From positions 62,001 through 126,000 of the forward strand of contig CAIVAU010000259.1 of assembly GCA_903903925.1 (NCBI GenBank): a DNA stretch of 64,000 bases, read 5' to 3'. Numbering within the stretch: position 1 is the first letter of the stretch; each line of letters starts with the position of its first letter. The stretch comes from an uncultured cyanobacterium (GTDB lineage Bacteria; Cyanobacteriota; Cyanobacteriia; Cyanobacteriales; Nostocaceae). A program made the translations under genes and the position numbers. Below, piece by piece: positions 8,054-17,310 of this stretch. The notes beneath the pieces are model-generated. The model had not been told where the DNA came from, made no database searches, and saw nothing but the letters and a program-made list of their open reading frames with translations.

Positions 8054-11026
8054 CTACTTTGTCAGCCAAGGAATCATTGGGTCATTAGCCAGCTTTTTCG
8101 AGACTTCGTATGCACCGTAGCGATTAAGGTGGCTAGGGTCAGAAAAGTAGTCATTGGCGTTGGGCCAAATCCGACTTAGATCGCGATAAATAAAGTTTGA
8201 ACCATTAGCTAGATGCAACATATACTGCTGAAATTCTTGCTCATATTTTGAGCGTACTGGATCGAGATAGTCTGCGGTCAGGGGCATATTGACAAAGACT
8301 AGAGAAATTTTCTGAGCCTGGGTGAACTCAATGACGGCTTGTAAGGCGGCGTCTTGCTCACCTCCAAGTTGGAAGGATTTGTAGTCGTTGTCGTAATCGC
8401 CAGAAACTTTAGGGTGTTTTTGGTAATATATTCTAGGTTGAAAGCGGATTGGTAAAGGTAGAAATCCATCAAAGTCAACGGCTTGCAGCGAAGCATCATC
8501 TTCTGTATTTGTTTGATTTAGTTTTGTGCTATCTGATCTTCCGCTTTCGCCAACTATAGGCAAAAATTTTACTTTTTGGATCAATAGATTCTTGAGATTG
8601 TCACGCTTTTGATATGTAGAAGAAGCAGTAGCTAGCGATTGATTTAACCAATGATTAAAAGTTTGATAGCTGTTCGTTTGCTTTTCTGGGATCGCCATTG
8701 CTGCTGGACTTGAGACTTCAGTATGACTTGTAATCGATAGTGCTTTTGGTGAGACCTGTTTGTACCCTTGTGATGCAGCGATCGCTTTAAAAGTAGTATC
8801 TTCTCGACCACTATTAAAGGCGCGGGAACCATCTGCCCAGATCATGACTTTTGGTAGTTCCGATGGCTTAAGAACCTGGCGAATGACAAAGTCTACAACT
8901 TGAGATGTCGCACCGTTAATGCCAAAGTTAAACACGTCAACATTTAAATAACCCTGAGTTGCTAAAGCTTGAGAAAGTGCTGCTGGATCTATTCCTCTCA
9001 GGGCGCGGGAGGAGCCAATAATCAATACATTTGGAGGTTTGCCAGTTGTTAACAGCCTCCGTCTATAGAGTGCCAGTTGCTCTTCTAACTGCCTTGTATT
9101 AAAACTTGGTATCTGCGATCGCGCAGCTAAAAGAATAGCAGTTGAGGTTGCTTTTTGCTTTAGGGGTGCGGCTGCTAAACTTGTTGACTGAGAATCATCT
9201 GTTCGTGTAAACCCAGAAGCATTGAAGACAAAACTTGAATCAAGAGAGGATTTTGCAGGAGTTGTCTTGGCAAAAGATGTCGTTCTATCACGCAAATCTC
9301 CGCTGTTGTTCAGCAATGTTCCCTGTGCTGATGAGATAGTTGGTGTTGATTGTGTCGTCTGAGCAATCATTTGACCCAAGACCCAATCAGTTTGTAAGGT
9401 GAGCAATAACCCCAGGGTTCCCCAGACTAATGCAACCCAACGACCTTGATGAGTAGGGGTTTGTTCTGGTGATTCGCCGCTGGCGACAAAGATCTGCGTT
9501 CCTAAAAGAAACCTTCTCGCTGTTGTGATCCAATCTTGAGCAACTTCTGTGACAAAACTATGAATTTCTTCAGCAGTTAGGTCGGAACGCAATACAGGTT
9601 CATCAGTTTCGGAAACTAGAAGTTCGCGAACGTGGGTATAAGTAGCAGCAAATTCTGGAGTTGCTTCTGGTACTAAGAATTGGCGATGCTCAAAATCGAC
9701 ACCATAATTCCAAAAAGGCTCCTTATTACCAGCACGACGACCGTAGACACGCACTCCTATAATACCGACAATCTTTAATTGTCGCACAAATTGGGTAACT
9801 TTAGAGGCAACTTGTTTACGTCCTGGACAAACAGGAGCATCACACATAATGTGTAACAAATCCTGTTTGCGTAGCAGGAGTACGCGAATGCCACCTGTGA
9901 TCAAACGTGACTCTAGGTTTGGGTTGAGTAAGCGTTCCAGCAGAAAAACCAGCGCAGGTTCGTCACCAGCTTTGGCTAACTCTAGTGGTGATGTCGCTAA
10001 AGCTGGATGGTCTGCAGCAGGTAACGACTGCCAGTCAATCCAATCTGGTTGGACATCACCTGTTTTTTGTCCGTATATGGCGGTGCAAAGAATGCTTTGG
10101 GGGGCGATTATTTGCAATTGAGGCACAATCACCTCTAAGCAAAGTGCCTTATCTGGCGCTGGAGCATTTTTTAATGGGTCAAAAGCAGGGGTACAAAATA
10201 TATGTAGCGTTGATTCTTTGAGGGTTACCCCTACTGTCACTTTGGACTCTGACAATGCTTCAGTTAACAACCAGGCGATCGCTTGTATATCCCCCCAACG
10301 CGCCCATTCTTTGAGCATCACTTCTGGTGGGGTCAAATCTACCCGCAGTAGCCAGTCAGGTGTGCTTTCGCCACTGACTCGAGCAGCAATCACTGCATCT
10401 TGGTAGTCAGAAAGCTTAAGGGATCGCAACTTCTTGGCTACCGATTCCGCGACTAGTGATGGATCGGGGCTATAACTTGACTGGCAAAAAATCCACAGGC
10501 GATTTTGAATGTTGTAGCTGCTTAAAGTTGGCGGTTGCTTCATCACCTTTACCTGCACCGCCACACCCAAGGTACTTAGCATTTCACTAAGATAGCGAGC
10601 GATCGCATCTGGCTGTCCCTGACGTGCCAAACTCTCATTAGAGACGATGAGTGCCCCACCAGGTTGTCTTGATTTTGCAGCGTCTTCTATCAGGGCGCTT
10701 TTCACCTGTTCCAGATGACGTTCCAGTTGATTCAAGTAAACCCGATGACACCATTTTGGTCGATTCTCACCTTTTTTCCGACCGTAGACAAATACTTGAT
10801 ATATTGAGATTTGTCCGCTGCTGGTCAGTATATCTAAGTTTGTTTGCTGTAGAGCTTGCAGCAAATCAGACAGAATTCGCCATCGTTGAGGACATTCTGA
10901 ACCTTCACAAAGAATATGTAGGTCGTTTCCCTGCAACCGGACTTTCACCCCGAAAGTGCTAATCCCTGTTGCTTGACTTACCCACTGCACTAAAGATTGC
11001 TGGCTATCTGATAATAATGTTTTCAT
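8054..11026 (-). CDS. Large SGNH/DUF1574-like protein with four-fold N-terminal repeat
   Basis: A 990-residue protein. Residues 1-450 carry four copies of a roughly 75-110-residue unit: a short beta-type segment ending LHIxC (LHILC 36-40, LWIFC 177-181, LHIFC 274-278, LHIMC 391-395), a helix, then V-x-YG-R/Q-K/R-x-G-x3-P-x-W (YGRKKGENRPKW 81-92; YGQKTGDVQPDW 318-329; YGRRAGNKEPFW 428-439; degenerate in unit 2). A transmembrane helix follows at about 529-547, then a low-complexity linker, then an extracytoplasmic SGNH hydrolase-like domain with block I GSSRALRG (671-678) and block V DPSHLNRYG (Asp963, His966). The catalytic triad suggests acetyl transfer to, or removal from, a polysaccharide, with the neighbouring MBOAT protein as acyl supplier. 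The repeated N-terminal module is predicted to be cytosolic and its function is unknown. Confidence 0.82.
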   Translation of the reverse strand: MKTLLSDSQQSLVQWVSQATGISTFGVKVRLQGNDLHILCEGSECPQRWRILSDLLQALQQTNLDILTSSGQISIYQVFVYGRKKGENRPKWCHRVYLNQLERHLEQVKSALIEDAAKSRQPGGALIVSNESLARQGQPDAIARYLSEMLSTLGVAVQVKVMKQPPTLSSYNIQNRLWIFCQSSYSPDPSLVAESVAKKLRSLKLSDYQDAVIAARVSGESTPDWLLRVDLTPPEVMLKEWARWGDIQAIAWLLTEALSESKVTVGVTLKESTLHIFCTPAFDPLKNAPAPDKALCLEVIVPQLQIIAPQSILCTAIYGQKTGDVQPDWIDWQSLPAADHPALATSPLELAKAGDEPALVFLLERLLNPNLESRLITGGIRVLLLRKQDLLHIMCDAPVCPGRKQVASKVTQFVRQLKIVGIIGVRVYGRRAGNKEPFWNYGVDFEHRQFLVPEATPEFAATYTHVRELLVSETDEPVLRSDLTAEEIHSFVTEVAQDWITTARRFLLGTQIFVASGESPEQTPTHQGRWVALVWGTLGLLLTLQTDWVLGQMIAQTTQSTPTISSAQGTLLNNSGDLRDRTTSFAKTTPAKSSLDSSFVFNASGFTRTDDSQSTSLAAAPLKQKATSTAILLAARSQIPSFNTRQLEEQLALYRRRLLTTGKPPNVLIIGSSRALRGIDPAALSQALATQGYLNVDVFNFGINGATSQVVDFVIRQVLKPSELPKVMIWADGSRAFNSGREDTTFKAIAASQGYKQVSPKALSITSHTEVSSPAAMAIPEKQTNSYQTFNHWLNQSLATASSTYQKRDNLKNLLIQKVKFLPIVGESGRSDSTKLNQTNTEDDASLQAVDFDGFLPLPIRFQPRIYYQKHPKVSGDYDNDYKSFQLGGEQDAALQAVIEFTQAQKISLVFVNMPLTADYLDPVRSKYEQEFQQYMLHLANGSNFIYRDLSRIWPNANDYFSDPSHLNRYGAYEVSKKLANDPMIPWLTK

Positions 11027-11165
11027 GGGGGACTGGGGATTGGCGATTGGGGATTGGGGACTGGCGACTGGCGATTGGGCATGGGGGATAGGGAATTATC
11101 AGTCTTTTATTGCCCAATACCCAATCCCCAATACCGAATCCCCAATACCCAATCCCCAATAGCTT
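11027..11165. repeat. Heptamer-type repeats arranged as a long inverted repeat
   Basis: GGGGATTGG/GGGGACTGG-type units (about 11033-11085) face CCCAATCCCCAATACC-type units (about 11115-11160), so the region can fold into an imperfect G/C hairpin around ATCAGTCTTTTATTG. It lies in the leader of the 990-residue protein gene. STRR-like material common in Nostocales. Confidence 0.75.
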
Positions 11166-11328
11166 GTAAACTAGAACCATAGAGTCATCACACTAAAAGT
11201 TTTTTAACACTTTTGTCACCTTCTAAGCTTGCAAAATCAGCCAAGATAGTTTTGTAAAGGTGTAAGCTTCTTCTTTTTTCTTGTGAGTGTGCTCTGTTCA
11301 ATCATCTTTCAATAACCAAAAATTACTT

Positions 11329-11565
11329 ATGCCCTCTGTCACTACCCAACCTTCATCAGCCGCCGGATTAAATTTGGTTTTATTTACCATTCCTCAATCT
11401 CTCCTCTTGCAAGTTGGTACAGCATCTATCCTACTGCTGCTGCTGGCAGAAAAAGTCACTGTTGAAACTCTACAAGTCTTTGGGGAAGGAAGTGAAGAAT
11501 TATTTCGGGGTGAGCGCTTACCTATCCTTGACTTTCCTAACGATGAGGAATTAAGCCCAAGTTAG
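11329..11565 (+). CDS. Small conserved-looking cyanobacterial protein upstream of ppc
   Basis: A 78-residue protein beginning MPSVTTQPSSAAGLNLVLF. The centre, VLFTIPQSLLLQVGTASILLLLLAEKV, is hydrophobic but interrupted; the C-terminus is acidic (FPNDEELSPS). No family is recognised. An upstream in-frame TTG-type start at 11287 would add 14 residues but the ATG at 11329 gives a better N-terminus. It precedes ppc by 81 bp on the same strand and may share its transcript. Real coding is likely from its composition; function unknown. Confidence 0.55.
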   Translation: MPSVTTQPSSAAGLNLVLFTIPQSLLLQVGTASILLLLLAEKVTVETLQVFGEGSEELFRGERLPILDFPNDEELSPS

Positions 11566-11646
11566 AAAGTATACGTTTGATGAATTCTGTGGTCATATCC
11601 ATATTTAGGCTCCTAGACAGTAATCGGCTTTACTACAACAGACGAT

Positions 11647-14600
11647 ATGAGTTCTCTTTTATATTCTGATGCTCAGGCTGTAAACATCTACCCTGCCTCC
11701 GATCTATTTTTGCGCCATCGCCTACAGGTCATGGAGGAATTGTGGGAATCAGTTCTCCGACAAGAATGTGGTCAACAGATGGTGGATCTCCTACGACAAC
11801 TACGGGATCTGTGTTCACCAGAAGGTCAAGCAATTGATGACCAAGGCTCCTCTGTGTTCAAGTTGATTGAACAACTGAATATTAATGAAGCAATCAGGGC
11901 TGCTCGTGCTTTCGCGCTGTATTTCCAGTTGATTAACATCATAGAGCAGGACTATGAGGAACGTCAGCAATTAACTCGCTATGGAGCAGCAACAGAATCA
12001 GAATCTGAGAAACCTTTCCCAAATATTATCAATTCATCATACCAAGAAGAAGCCGGAACCCCGACCAATAAAGGATTGGAAGCAGAACTGCTGGTAAGAA
12101 ATTGGCAGGCAACCTCAAACAAAAAACAAAAAGGTACTTTTGCTGCTTTGTTCCCTCAGTTACACAAACTTAACGTACCACCCCAACACATTCAACGCAT
12201 AATTACACATCTAGACGTGCAGTTAGTGTTCACTGCTCACCCTACGGAAATAGTTCGCCACACCATTCGCGAGAAACAGCGACAAGTGGTTCAACTCTTA
12301 CAACATCTGGAAGTCGTGGAAAAGCGTACGCTAGGTGGAACATCCTGGGAAGCAGAAGAAATACGGGAGCAATTGCTAGAAGATATTCGTTTGTGGTGGC
12401 GCACTGACGAACTACACCAGTTTAAACCTTCGGTGCTGGATGAAGTAGACTATGCCCTACACTATTTCCAAGAAGTCTTGTTTGATGCTATTCCCTACCT
12501 GTACAAACGTTTCAAGCATGCTTTGGCTGGCACATTTCCCTGGCTGGAACCACCAAGCAAAAACTTTTGTAAGTTTGGTTCCTGGGTAGGTGCAGACAGA
12601 GATGGGAACCCATCGGTAACACCAGAAATTACCTGGCAAACAGCCTGCTATCAACGCAATATGGTGTTGGAAAAATATATCAAGTCGGTGAAACGGCTGA
12701 TTAACTTGTTGAGCCTATCGCTGCACTGGAGTGATATTCTGCCAGATTTGCTGGAATCTCTAGAACTAGAGCAGTCTCAGTTAAGTGAAGTTTACGATGA
12801 ACTGGCTTTGCGTTATCGCCAAGAACCTTATCGGCTTAAGCTTTCTTATGTACTCAAGCGACTGGAGAATACCCGCGATCGCAATTTAGCTTTATATAAG
12901 CGGGAAATACTAAAAAACAACAACATCCCGATTTACCGTTCCGGGTCAGAGTTTTTGGCAGAACTGAGGCTGATAGAACGGAACTTGACAGAAACAGGAT
13001 TAAGTAGTAAGGAACTAGAAAATCTCATCTGCCAGGTAGAAATTTTTGGCTTTAACCTGACGCAACTAGATATTCGCCAAGAATCTTCCCGCCATTCAGA
13101 CACTCTCAATGAAATTCTGGAATACTTGGGAATTTTACCCCAACCTTACAACGAATTATCAGAGTCTCAAAGAGTCGCTTGGCTAGTGGGGGAACTACAA
13201 ACCCGCCGTCCGTTAATTCCTACCCAACTACCATTTTCAGATCGAACTAACGATGTCATTGAAACCTTACATGTGGTGCGATCTCTACAACAAGAGTTTG
13301 GACCCAATATCTGCCAAACTTACGTCATCAGTATGTGTCGTGAAGTTAGCGATGTCTTGGAAGTGTTGCTATTGGCAAAGGAAGCAGGACTTTATGACCC
13401 TGGTCTCGCTGTTGGGACTATCCAAGTCGTTCCTCTGTTTGAAACGGTGGAAGATCTGCAACGCTCAAAAAGCGTCCTGCAGCAGTTGTTTGAACTACCC
13501 CTATATCGCGCTTTGTTAGCTGGAGGCTACGCAGCAGGAGGTGCAGAGGGAGTTTCTTCCTCCGCCTCCCCATCTTCCTTAACTCCTAACTTACAAGAAG
13601 TCATGCTGGGGTACTCTGACAGCAACAAAGACTCTGGTTTTTTAAGCAGTAACTGGGAAATTCATAAAGCCCAAAAATCTCTCCAGGGAATAGCCGAAAA
13701 GTATGGCGTGACTCTGCGGATTTTCCACGGACGTGGTGGTTCTGTTGGGCGAGGCGGTGGACCATCTTATGAGGCTATTTTAGCTCAGCCTGGTCATAGT
13801 ATTAATGGGCGGATCAAAATCACGGAACAAGGAGAAGTTTTGGCTTCCAAATATTCCTTGCGGGACTTGGCTTTGTTCAATCTGGAAACTATCACCTCTG
13901 CTGTTATTCAAGCTAGTTTGCTACGGACTGGGTTTGATGATATCGAACCTTGGAATGAGATTATGGAAGAAATCGCAGCGCGATCGCGTGTTCATTACCG
14001 CCACCTAATCTATGAACAGCCGGATTTCATTGACTTCTTCCACCAAGTTACCCCAATAGAAGAAATTAGCCAGTTGCAAATTAGCTCCCGTCCTGCCCGT
14101 CGTCCATCTGGCAAGAAAGATTTGAGCAGTCTGCGGGCGATTCCTTGGGTGTTTAGCTGGACGCAAACCCGGTTTTTGCTACCTTCTTGGTATGGTTTTG
14201 GCACAGCTTTGCAAGAATTTGTGAACCAAGAACCAGAAGAACACATGAAACTTCTGCAATATTTCTATCTCAAGTGGCCTTTCTTCAAGATGGTGATTTC
14301 TAAGGCAGAAATGACCTTGGCAAAAGTAGACATGCAAATGGCACACCAATACGTTCAGGAATTGTCAAGTACTGAAGATAAATCTCGCTTTGAGAAGGTT
14401 TTTGAACAAATTGCCAACGAGTTTTACCTCATCCGAGGTTTAGTTCTACAAATTACCGATCACCAACGACTTTTAGATGGCGATCCTGTCTTACAACGTT
14501 CGGTACAGTTACGTAATGGTACAATTGTACCGCTAGGCTTCATCCAAATTGCTCTTCTAAAACGCCTGCGTCAGTCCCGAAATAATGTCACTACAGGCAT

Positions 14601-14691
14601 TATCCACTCTCGCTACAGTAAAGGCGAGTTGCTGCGAGGAGCATTATTAACTATTAATGGTATTGCCGCCGGGATGAGAAATACAGGTTGA
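11647..14691 (+). CDS. ppc: Phosphoenolpyruvate carboxylase
   Basis: Anaplerotic fixation of bicarbonate onto phosphoenolpyruvate to give oxaloacetate, cytosolic. The 1014-residue length fits cyanobacterial enzymes. Catalytic His motif VFTAHPTEIVRHTIREKQ is near residue 198, the substrate-loop HGRGGSVGRGGGPSYEAI near 697, LGYSDSNKDSGFLSSNWE just before it, and the C-terminal tail MRNTG is canonical. An insertion rich in Ala/Ser (around SSSASPSSLTPN, residues 637-650) precedes the LGYSDSNKD block and looks like a cyanobacterial lineage-specific loop. A strong inverted repeat directly after the stop probably terminates transcription. Start is the ATG of MSSLLYSDAQ. Confidence 0.97.
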   Translation: MSSLLYSDAQAVNIYPASDLFLRHRLQVMEELWESVLRQECGQQMVDLLRQLRDLCSPEGQAIDDQGSSVFKLIEQLNINEAIRAARAFALYFQLINIIEQDYEERQQLTRYGAATESESEKPFPNIINSSYQEEAGTPTNKGLEAELLVRNWQATSNKKQKGTFAALFPQLHKLNVPPQHIQRIITHLDVQLVFTAHPTEIVRHTIREKQRQVVQLLQHLEVVEKRTLGGTSWEAEEIREQLLEDIRLWWRTDELHQFKPSVLDEVDYALHYFQEVLFDAIPYLYKRFKHALAGTFPWLEPPSKNFCKFGSWVGADRDGNPSVTPEITWQTACYQRNMVLEKYIKSVKRLINLLSLSLHWSDILPDLLESLELEQSQLSEVYDELALRYRQEPYRLKLSYVLKRLENTRDRNLALYKREILKNNNIPIYRSGSEFLAELRLIERNLTETGLSSKELENLICQVEIFGFNLTQLDIRQESSRHSDTLNEILEYLGILPQPYNELSESQRVAWLVGELQTRRPLIPTQLPFSDRTNDVIETLHVVRSLQQEFGPNICQTYVISMCREVSDVLEVLLLAKEAGLYDPGLAVGTIQVVPLFETVEDLQRSKSVLQQLFELPLYRALLAGGYAAGGAEGVSSSASPSSLTPNLQEVMLGYSDSNKDSGFLSSNWEIHKAQKSLQGIAEKYGVTLRIFHGRGGSVGRGGGPSYEAILAQPGHSINGRIKITEQGEVLASKYSLRDLALFNLETITSAVIQASLLRTGFDDIEPWNEIMEEIAARSRVHYRHLIYEQPDFIDFFHQVTPIEEISQLQISSRPARRPSGKKDLSSLRAIPWVFSWTQTRFLLPSWYGFGTALQEFVNQEPEEHMKLLQYFYLKWPFFKMVISKAEMTLAKVDMQMAHQYVQELSSTEDKSRFEKVFEQIANEFYLIRGLVLQITDHQRLLDGDPVLQRSVQLRNGTIVPLGFIQIALLKRLRQSRNNVTTGIIHSRYSKGELLRGALLTINGIAAGMRNTG

Positions 14692-14695
14692 AATT

Positions 14696-14732
14696 TTAGT
14701 GGTTGGCTTTTCTTTTTGAAACCAACCACTAA
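14696..14732 (+). terminator. Inverted repeat after ppc
   Basis: TTAGTGGTTGG and CCAACCACTAA form an 11-bp perfect stem around a 15-nt loop containing CTTTTCTTTTTG. It begins 4 bp after the ppc stop. The same TTAGTGGTT/AACCAC family recurs at 15112-15175, so it is also a member of a dispersed repeat family; terminator function is plausible though no T-run follows the stem. Confidence 0.55.
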
Positions 14733-14771
14733 TATAGGAATCATATTTGATTTTTGAACAAGGTTAAGTAG

Positions 14772-14801
14772 GGTGCGTTAGGACGAAGTCCGTAACGCAC
14801 C
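14772..14801. repeat. Dispersed inverted repeat GGTGCGTTA...TAACGCACC
   Basis: GGTGCGTTA and TAACGCACC are a 9-bp perfect inverted repeat around GGACGAAGTCCG, itself self-complementary (GGAC/GTCC). The same arms occur at 30872-30911. Such hairpins are a known dispersed class in cyanobacterial intergenic DNA. Confidence 0.7.
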
Positions 14802-14856
14802 GCCGAGGGCTTGGGATGGTTCGTTACGCTAACAATTAACAACCAACAACTAACAA

Positions 14857-15105
14857 ATGAATCGAGTTTTAACTTGCACCTTTTCATCTCTACTGGCAGG
14901 ATTTCTTGGTGGTTACATCGGGAGTCAAATGACTTTAATTCTCCACAGTCAAAAGTGTCAAAATCAACCTTGGGGTGTCAATGAGATTTGTAATGTTATG
15001 GTCACACCAGGGGCAATATGGCAAGGTAGTACAACAGGAATATGGACAGGGACCGTGTTAGGAGCATTTGTCAGTGGTTTTGTGACAAACCAAAATAGGG
15101 AATAG
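14857..15105 (+). CDS. Small two-segment membrane protein, unrecognised
   Basis: An 82-residue protein with a hydrophobic N-terminal segment (LLAGFLGGYIGSQMTLIL) and a second one near the C-terminus (GIWTGTVLGAFVSGFV), both glycine-rich, flanking a segment with Cys34 and Cys46 (CQNQPWGVNEIC) that could form a disulfide in an extracytoplasmic loop. No family recognised. It stands between repeat-rich gaps, on the strand of ppc. Confidence 0.5.
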   Translation: MNRVLTCTFSSLLAGFLGGYIGSQMTLILHSQKCQNQPWGVNEICNVMVTPGAIWQGSTTGIWTGTVLGAFVSGFVTNQNRE

Positions 15106-15177
15106 TTGATTGTTAGTGGTTAGTGGTTAGTTTTTCTTTTTGAAACCAACAACTAACAACCAACAACGAATGACTAA
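15106..15177. repeat. TTAGTGG / CCAACAACTAACAA inverted heptamer repeats
   Basis: TTAGTGGTTAGTGGTTAG is followed by TTTTTCTTTTTGAAACC and then AACAACTAACAACCAACAAC. The arms are related to the post-ppc hairpin at 14696-14732. Convergent genes lie on either side, so it may end both transcripts. Confidence 0.6.
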
Positions 15178-15561
15178 CTAATCAGTTGGCGCAATTGGCT
15201 TTTGCGGATGACTCAGGGTTTTCCAAGAGTTAGTACTGGTGTCGAAACAGTACCAAGCTCCCTTAGAAGGTTCGTGGTAACAAAATAAAGAGCGATCGCT
15301 AGCGTTTAAATTATCTGTTAAATAGTATACAAGCCCCCGAAAAGGATAGGTTTTTCGACTCAAACGCTTGGCAACAGCTTGATTTGGACACTCTACGACA
15401 AACACAGGTTGTCCATTTAGGTGAGCCAGCGAGAAGATACACATCCGCAAAATGGCTCGCAGCCAGCTTTCTGAGTTTTCAAAATAGTCATCTATGATTT
15501 TGTTAGTTAGAGCTTTTTCCAGGGCACGTTCTTTTTTATGGGGAGTTTGAGGTTCAGACAT
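15178..15561 (-). CDS. Conserved-looking hypothetical protein (127 aa)
   Basis: Begins MSEPQTPHKKERALEKALTN at 15561, preceded by AGGTG. It has a helical N-terminus, a middle with alternating hydrophobics (PVFVVECPNQAVAKRLSRK) and a Trp/Cys-containing C-terminus (YHEPSKGAWYCFDTSTNSW). No family is recognised. The frame stays open upstream to 15861, but that extension crosses the 5' end of the plus-strand gene at 15754 and lacks coding character, so the internal ATG is preferred. Divergent from the gene at 15754. Confidence 0.55.
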   Translation of the reverse strand: MSEPQTPHKKERALEKALTNKIIDDYFENSESWLRAILRMCIFSLAHLNGQPVFVVECPNQAVAKRLSRKTYPFRGLVYYLTDNLNASDRSLFCYHEPSKGAWYCFDTSTNSWKTLSHPQKPIAPTD

Positions 15562-15753
15562 AGCGCACCTATTGCTATACCATTGGTTAGAGATTAAACT
15601 AAAAACTCTAACGCTGACAAGGGTGTACAAACACATCCGAGGATACAACACCAAGGCTTGATAATCAAACCCGAATGTGAGACGATATAATTGCTTGAAC
15701 CGCTTGTGACCAAGGGCGGATAGGAGCTTCATTAACGGTAACCTCATATTACT

Positions 15754-16059
15754 ATGACTGCTGAAACTACACCAGGGACTCAAACCACTACAGGTGCTGA
15801 TGCTGTTGATCAAGCGATCGCACAGGGAATTGATTTTGATGGTTCTCCTATTCCGCCTCAAAAGCTAGAACTTTATCATCAAGTTATGGCGCTAGAAGGG
15901 AATAGACAGCGTAGCGGCGTCTCAAATACTATGCGATCGCGGATAGTGCGAATCGGGGCAAAACACATTCCCCAATCAGAACTCAATCAACTGCTGATAT
16001 CAGCTGAATTCGCACCGCTGAAAGACAAAGAAATTGCTTTCTACTACAACAGCAAGTAA
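15754..16059 (+). CDS. Small hypothetical protein (101 aa)
   Basis: Soluble 101-residue protein beginning MTAETTPGTQTTTGADAVDQ. It has a low-complexity Thr-rich start, then DFDGSPIPPQKLELYHQVMALE and a basic stretch before AKHIPQSELNQLLISAEFAPL. A HIP1 octamer lies within the gene. An internal GGCGTCTCAAATACTATGCG stretch looks repeat-derived and may be a small insertion (residues about 50-58, QRSGVSNTM). Function unknown; the composition argues for real coding. Confidence 0.55.
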   Translation: MTAETTPGTQTTTGADAVDQAIAQGIDFDGSPIPPQKLELYHQVMALEGNRQRSGVSNTMRSRIVRIGAKHIPQSELNQLLISAEFAPLKDKEIAFYYNSK

Positions 16060-16123
16060 ATTTTTATTTGGGGACTGGCAATTGGGATCAATCTCCTACC
16101 CAGTCCCCAGTCCCCTGCTCATC

Positions 16124-16717
16124 TCAATTCCAGAAATCAGTGACCTCGTACCCCAGTTCCGCTAACATGTGCCGTAATAGAGGTAAACTGAGTCCGATCA
16201 CGTTGCTATGACAACCTTCTATTCTTTCCACGAATAGACCTCCTCGACCCTCGAGAGCAAAGCAGCCAGCACATTTGAGCGCTTCATCACCAGAAACATA
16301 GGCTTTAAGGGCGCGATCGCTCATTTGAGCAAAATAGACTCTTGTCACCTGACACTTTACTAAAATCCGGCTTTGTGAAAGATCAATCAAGGTATGACCT
16401 GTGTAAAGGTCACCAAAACCGCCTTGCATTTTCTGCCAACGTTGGTAAGCTTCCTCGGTGTTTGCAGGTTTGCCATAAATCTCCCCCTTAACAGCTAACA
16501 CTGAATCACAACCCATGATCAAAGCCGATTCAAACTGAGGGGCGACAGCTTCTGCCTTATGCTGTGCTAGAGTTTGCACTAACTGTGCAGGATCACTGAA
16601 TTGAACTTGCGACTCATCAAAGTCACTAGGGCAAACTATTGGTTCAATTCCAGCAGATTGTAATAAGCGGCGTCGTGCTGAAGAAGCTGAGGCAAGTATA
16701 AAGGATGGAATGCCCAT
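16124..16717 (-). CDS. maf: Maf-family nucleoside triphosphate pyrophosphatase
   Basis: House-cleaning enzyme that hydrolyses non-canonical nucleoside triphosphates to monophosphates. Begins MGIPSFILASASSARRRLLQ at 16717, with the Maf N-terminal signature LASASxxRRxLL; later DFDES, the catalytic MGCDSVLAVKGEIYGKP block with the conserved Asp, and CAGCFALEGRGG. About 197 residues, normal. A further in-frame ATG at 16753 would add MFTYLPTPPTLP, which is only a translation of a GTGGGGAG-type repeat, so it was not chosen. Lies 48 bp downstream of the psbP-like gene on the same strand. Confidence 0.92.
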   Translation of the reverse strand: MGIPSFILASASSARRRLLQSAGIEPIVCPSDFDESQVQFSDPAQLVQTLAQHKAEAVAPQFESALIMGCDSVLAVKGEIYGKPANTEEAYQRWQKMQGGFGDLYTGHTLIDLSQSRILVKCQVTRVYFAQMSDRALKAYVSGDEALKCAGCFALEGRGGLFVERIEGCHSNVIGLSLPLLRHMLAELGYEVTDFWN

Positions 16718-16764
16718 GGGGAGTGTGGGGGGTGTGGGGAGATAAGTGAACAATTAAGAACTAA

Positions 16765-17310
16765 CTAATACACAAAGAATGAACTTACAGATTCTTCCAT
16801 TATCTGTTTAACTTTGGGCCAACGTCTTTCGGGAATTGAGGCGTTGAAAGTAAAAAGCTTACCACGACTCGTGGCGACACTGGCGAGGTTGTGACGTTCT
16901 TGATTGTTAGGGAGTTTGACTACATACTCCAGAAGATAATATATTTTACCGTTTCCTTCGCGCTTTTGAGCATTGACTAATTCAGCTTCGCGACCTGAAC
17001 CTTGAGGAGCTAAAGCAACCTTTCCCAACTTGTATCCTACTTCTGTTGGTGTCCCTAGCTGTACCAAAGTTTTCCCTTGCGGAACTGGACTAATCACGAC
17101 AGAGACATTTTCCGTGAACTCAATAAAATCATGGAAGACGACATCGGGCCCATTGGCTACTTTAACTTGTACCCAGCCGTTAGGATATAAGAATTGATAG
17201 CCGTCAGTAGTATCTACAAAGCTCTTGAGTCCAGCAGCTGCTGCTACACTAGAATTATTCAGACTGAAGCTAAACACTAATAGTAAAATCAATACAATTC
17301 GTTTCCACAT
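16765..17310 (-). CDS. psbP: PsbP (CyanoP)-family photosystem II protein
   Basis: Lumenal protein related to plant PsbP that assists photosystem II assembly. The 181-residue protein has a signal sequence MWKRIVLILLLVFSFSLNNS ending in VAAAAG, then the PsbP fold with DGYQFLYPNGWVQVKV, DVVFHDFIEFTENVSVVISP and YYLLEYVVKLP. CyanoP is usually a lipoprotein with a lipobox cysteine; no cysteine is present here in the signal region, so this copy should be cleaved at the AAA-type site instead or remain anchored. Placed between yceD and maf on the same strand. Confidence 0.88.
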   Translation of the reverse strand: MWKRIVLILLLVFSFSLNNSSVAAAAGLKSFVDTTDGYQFLYPNGWVQVKVANGPDVVFHDFIEFTENVSVVISPVPQGKTLVQLGTPTEVGYKLGKVALAPQGSGREAELVNAQKREGNGKIYYLLEYVVKLPNNQERHNLASVATSRGKLFTFNASIPERRWPKVKQIMEESVSSFFVY

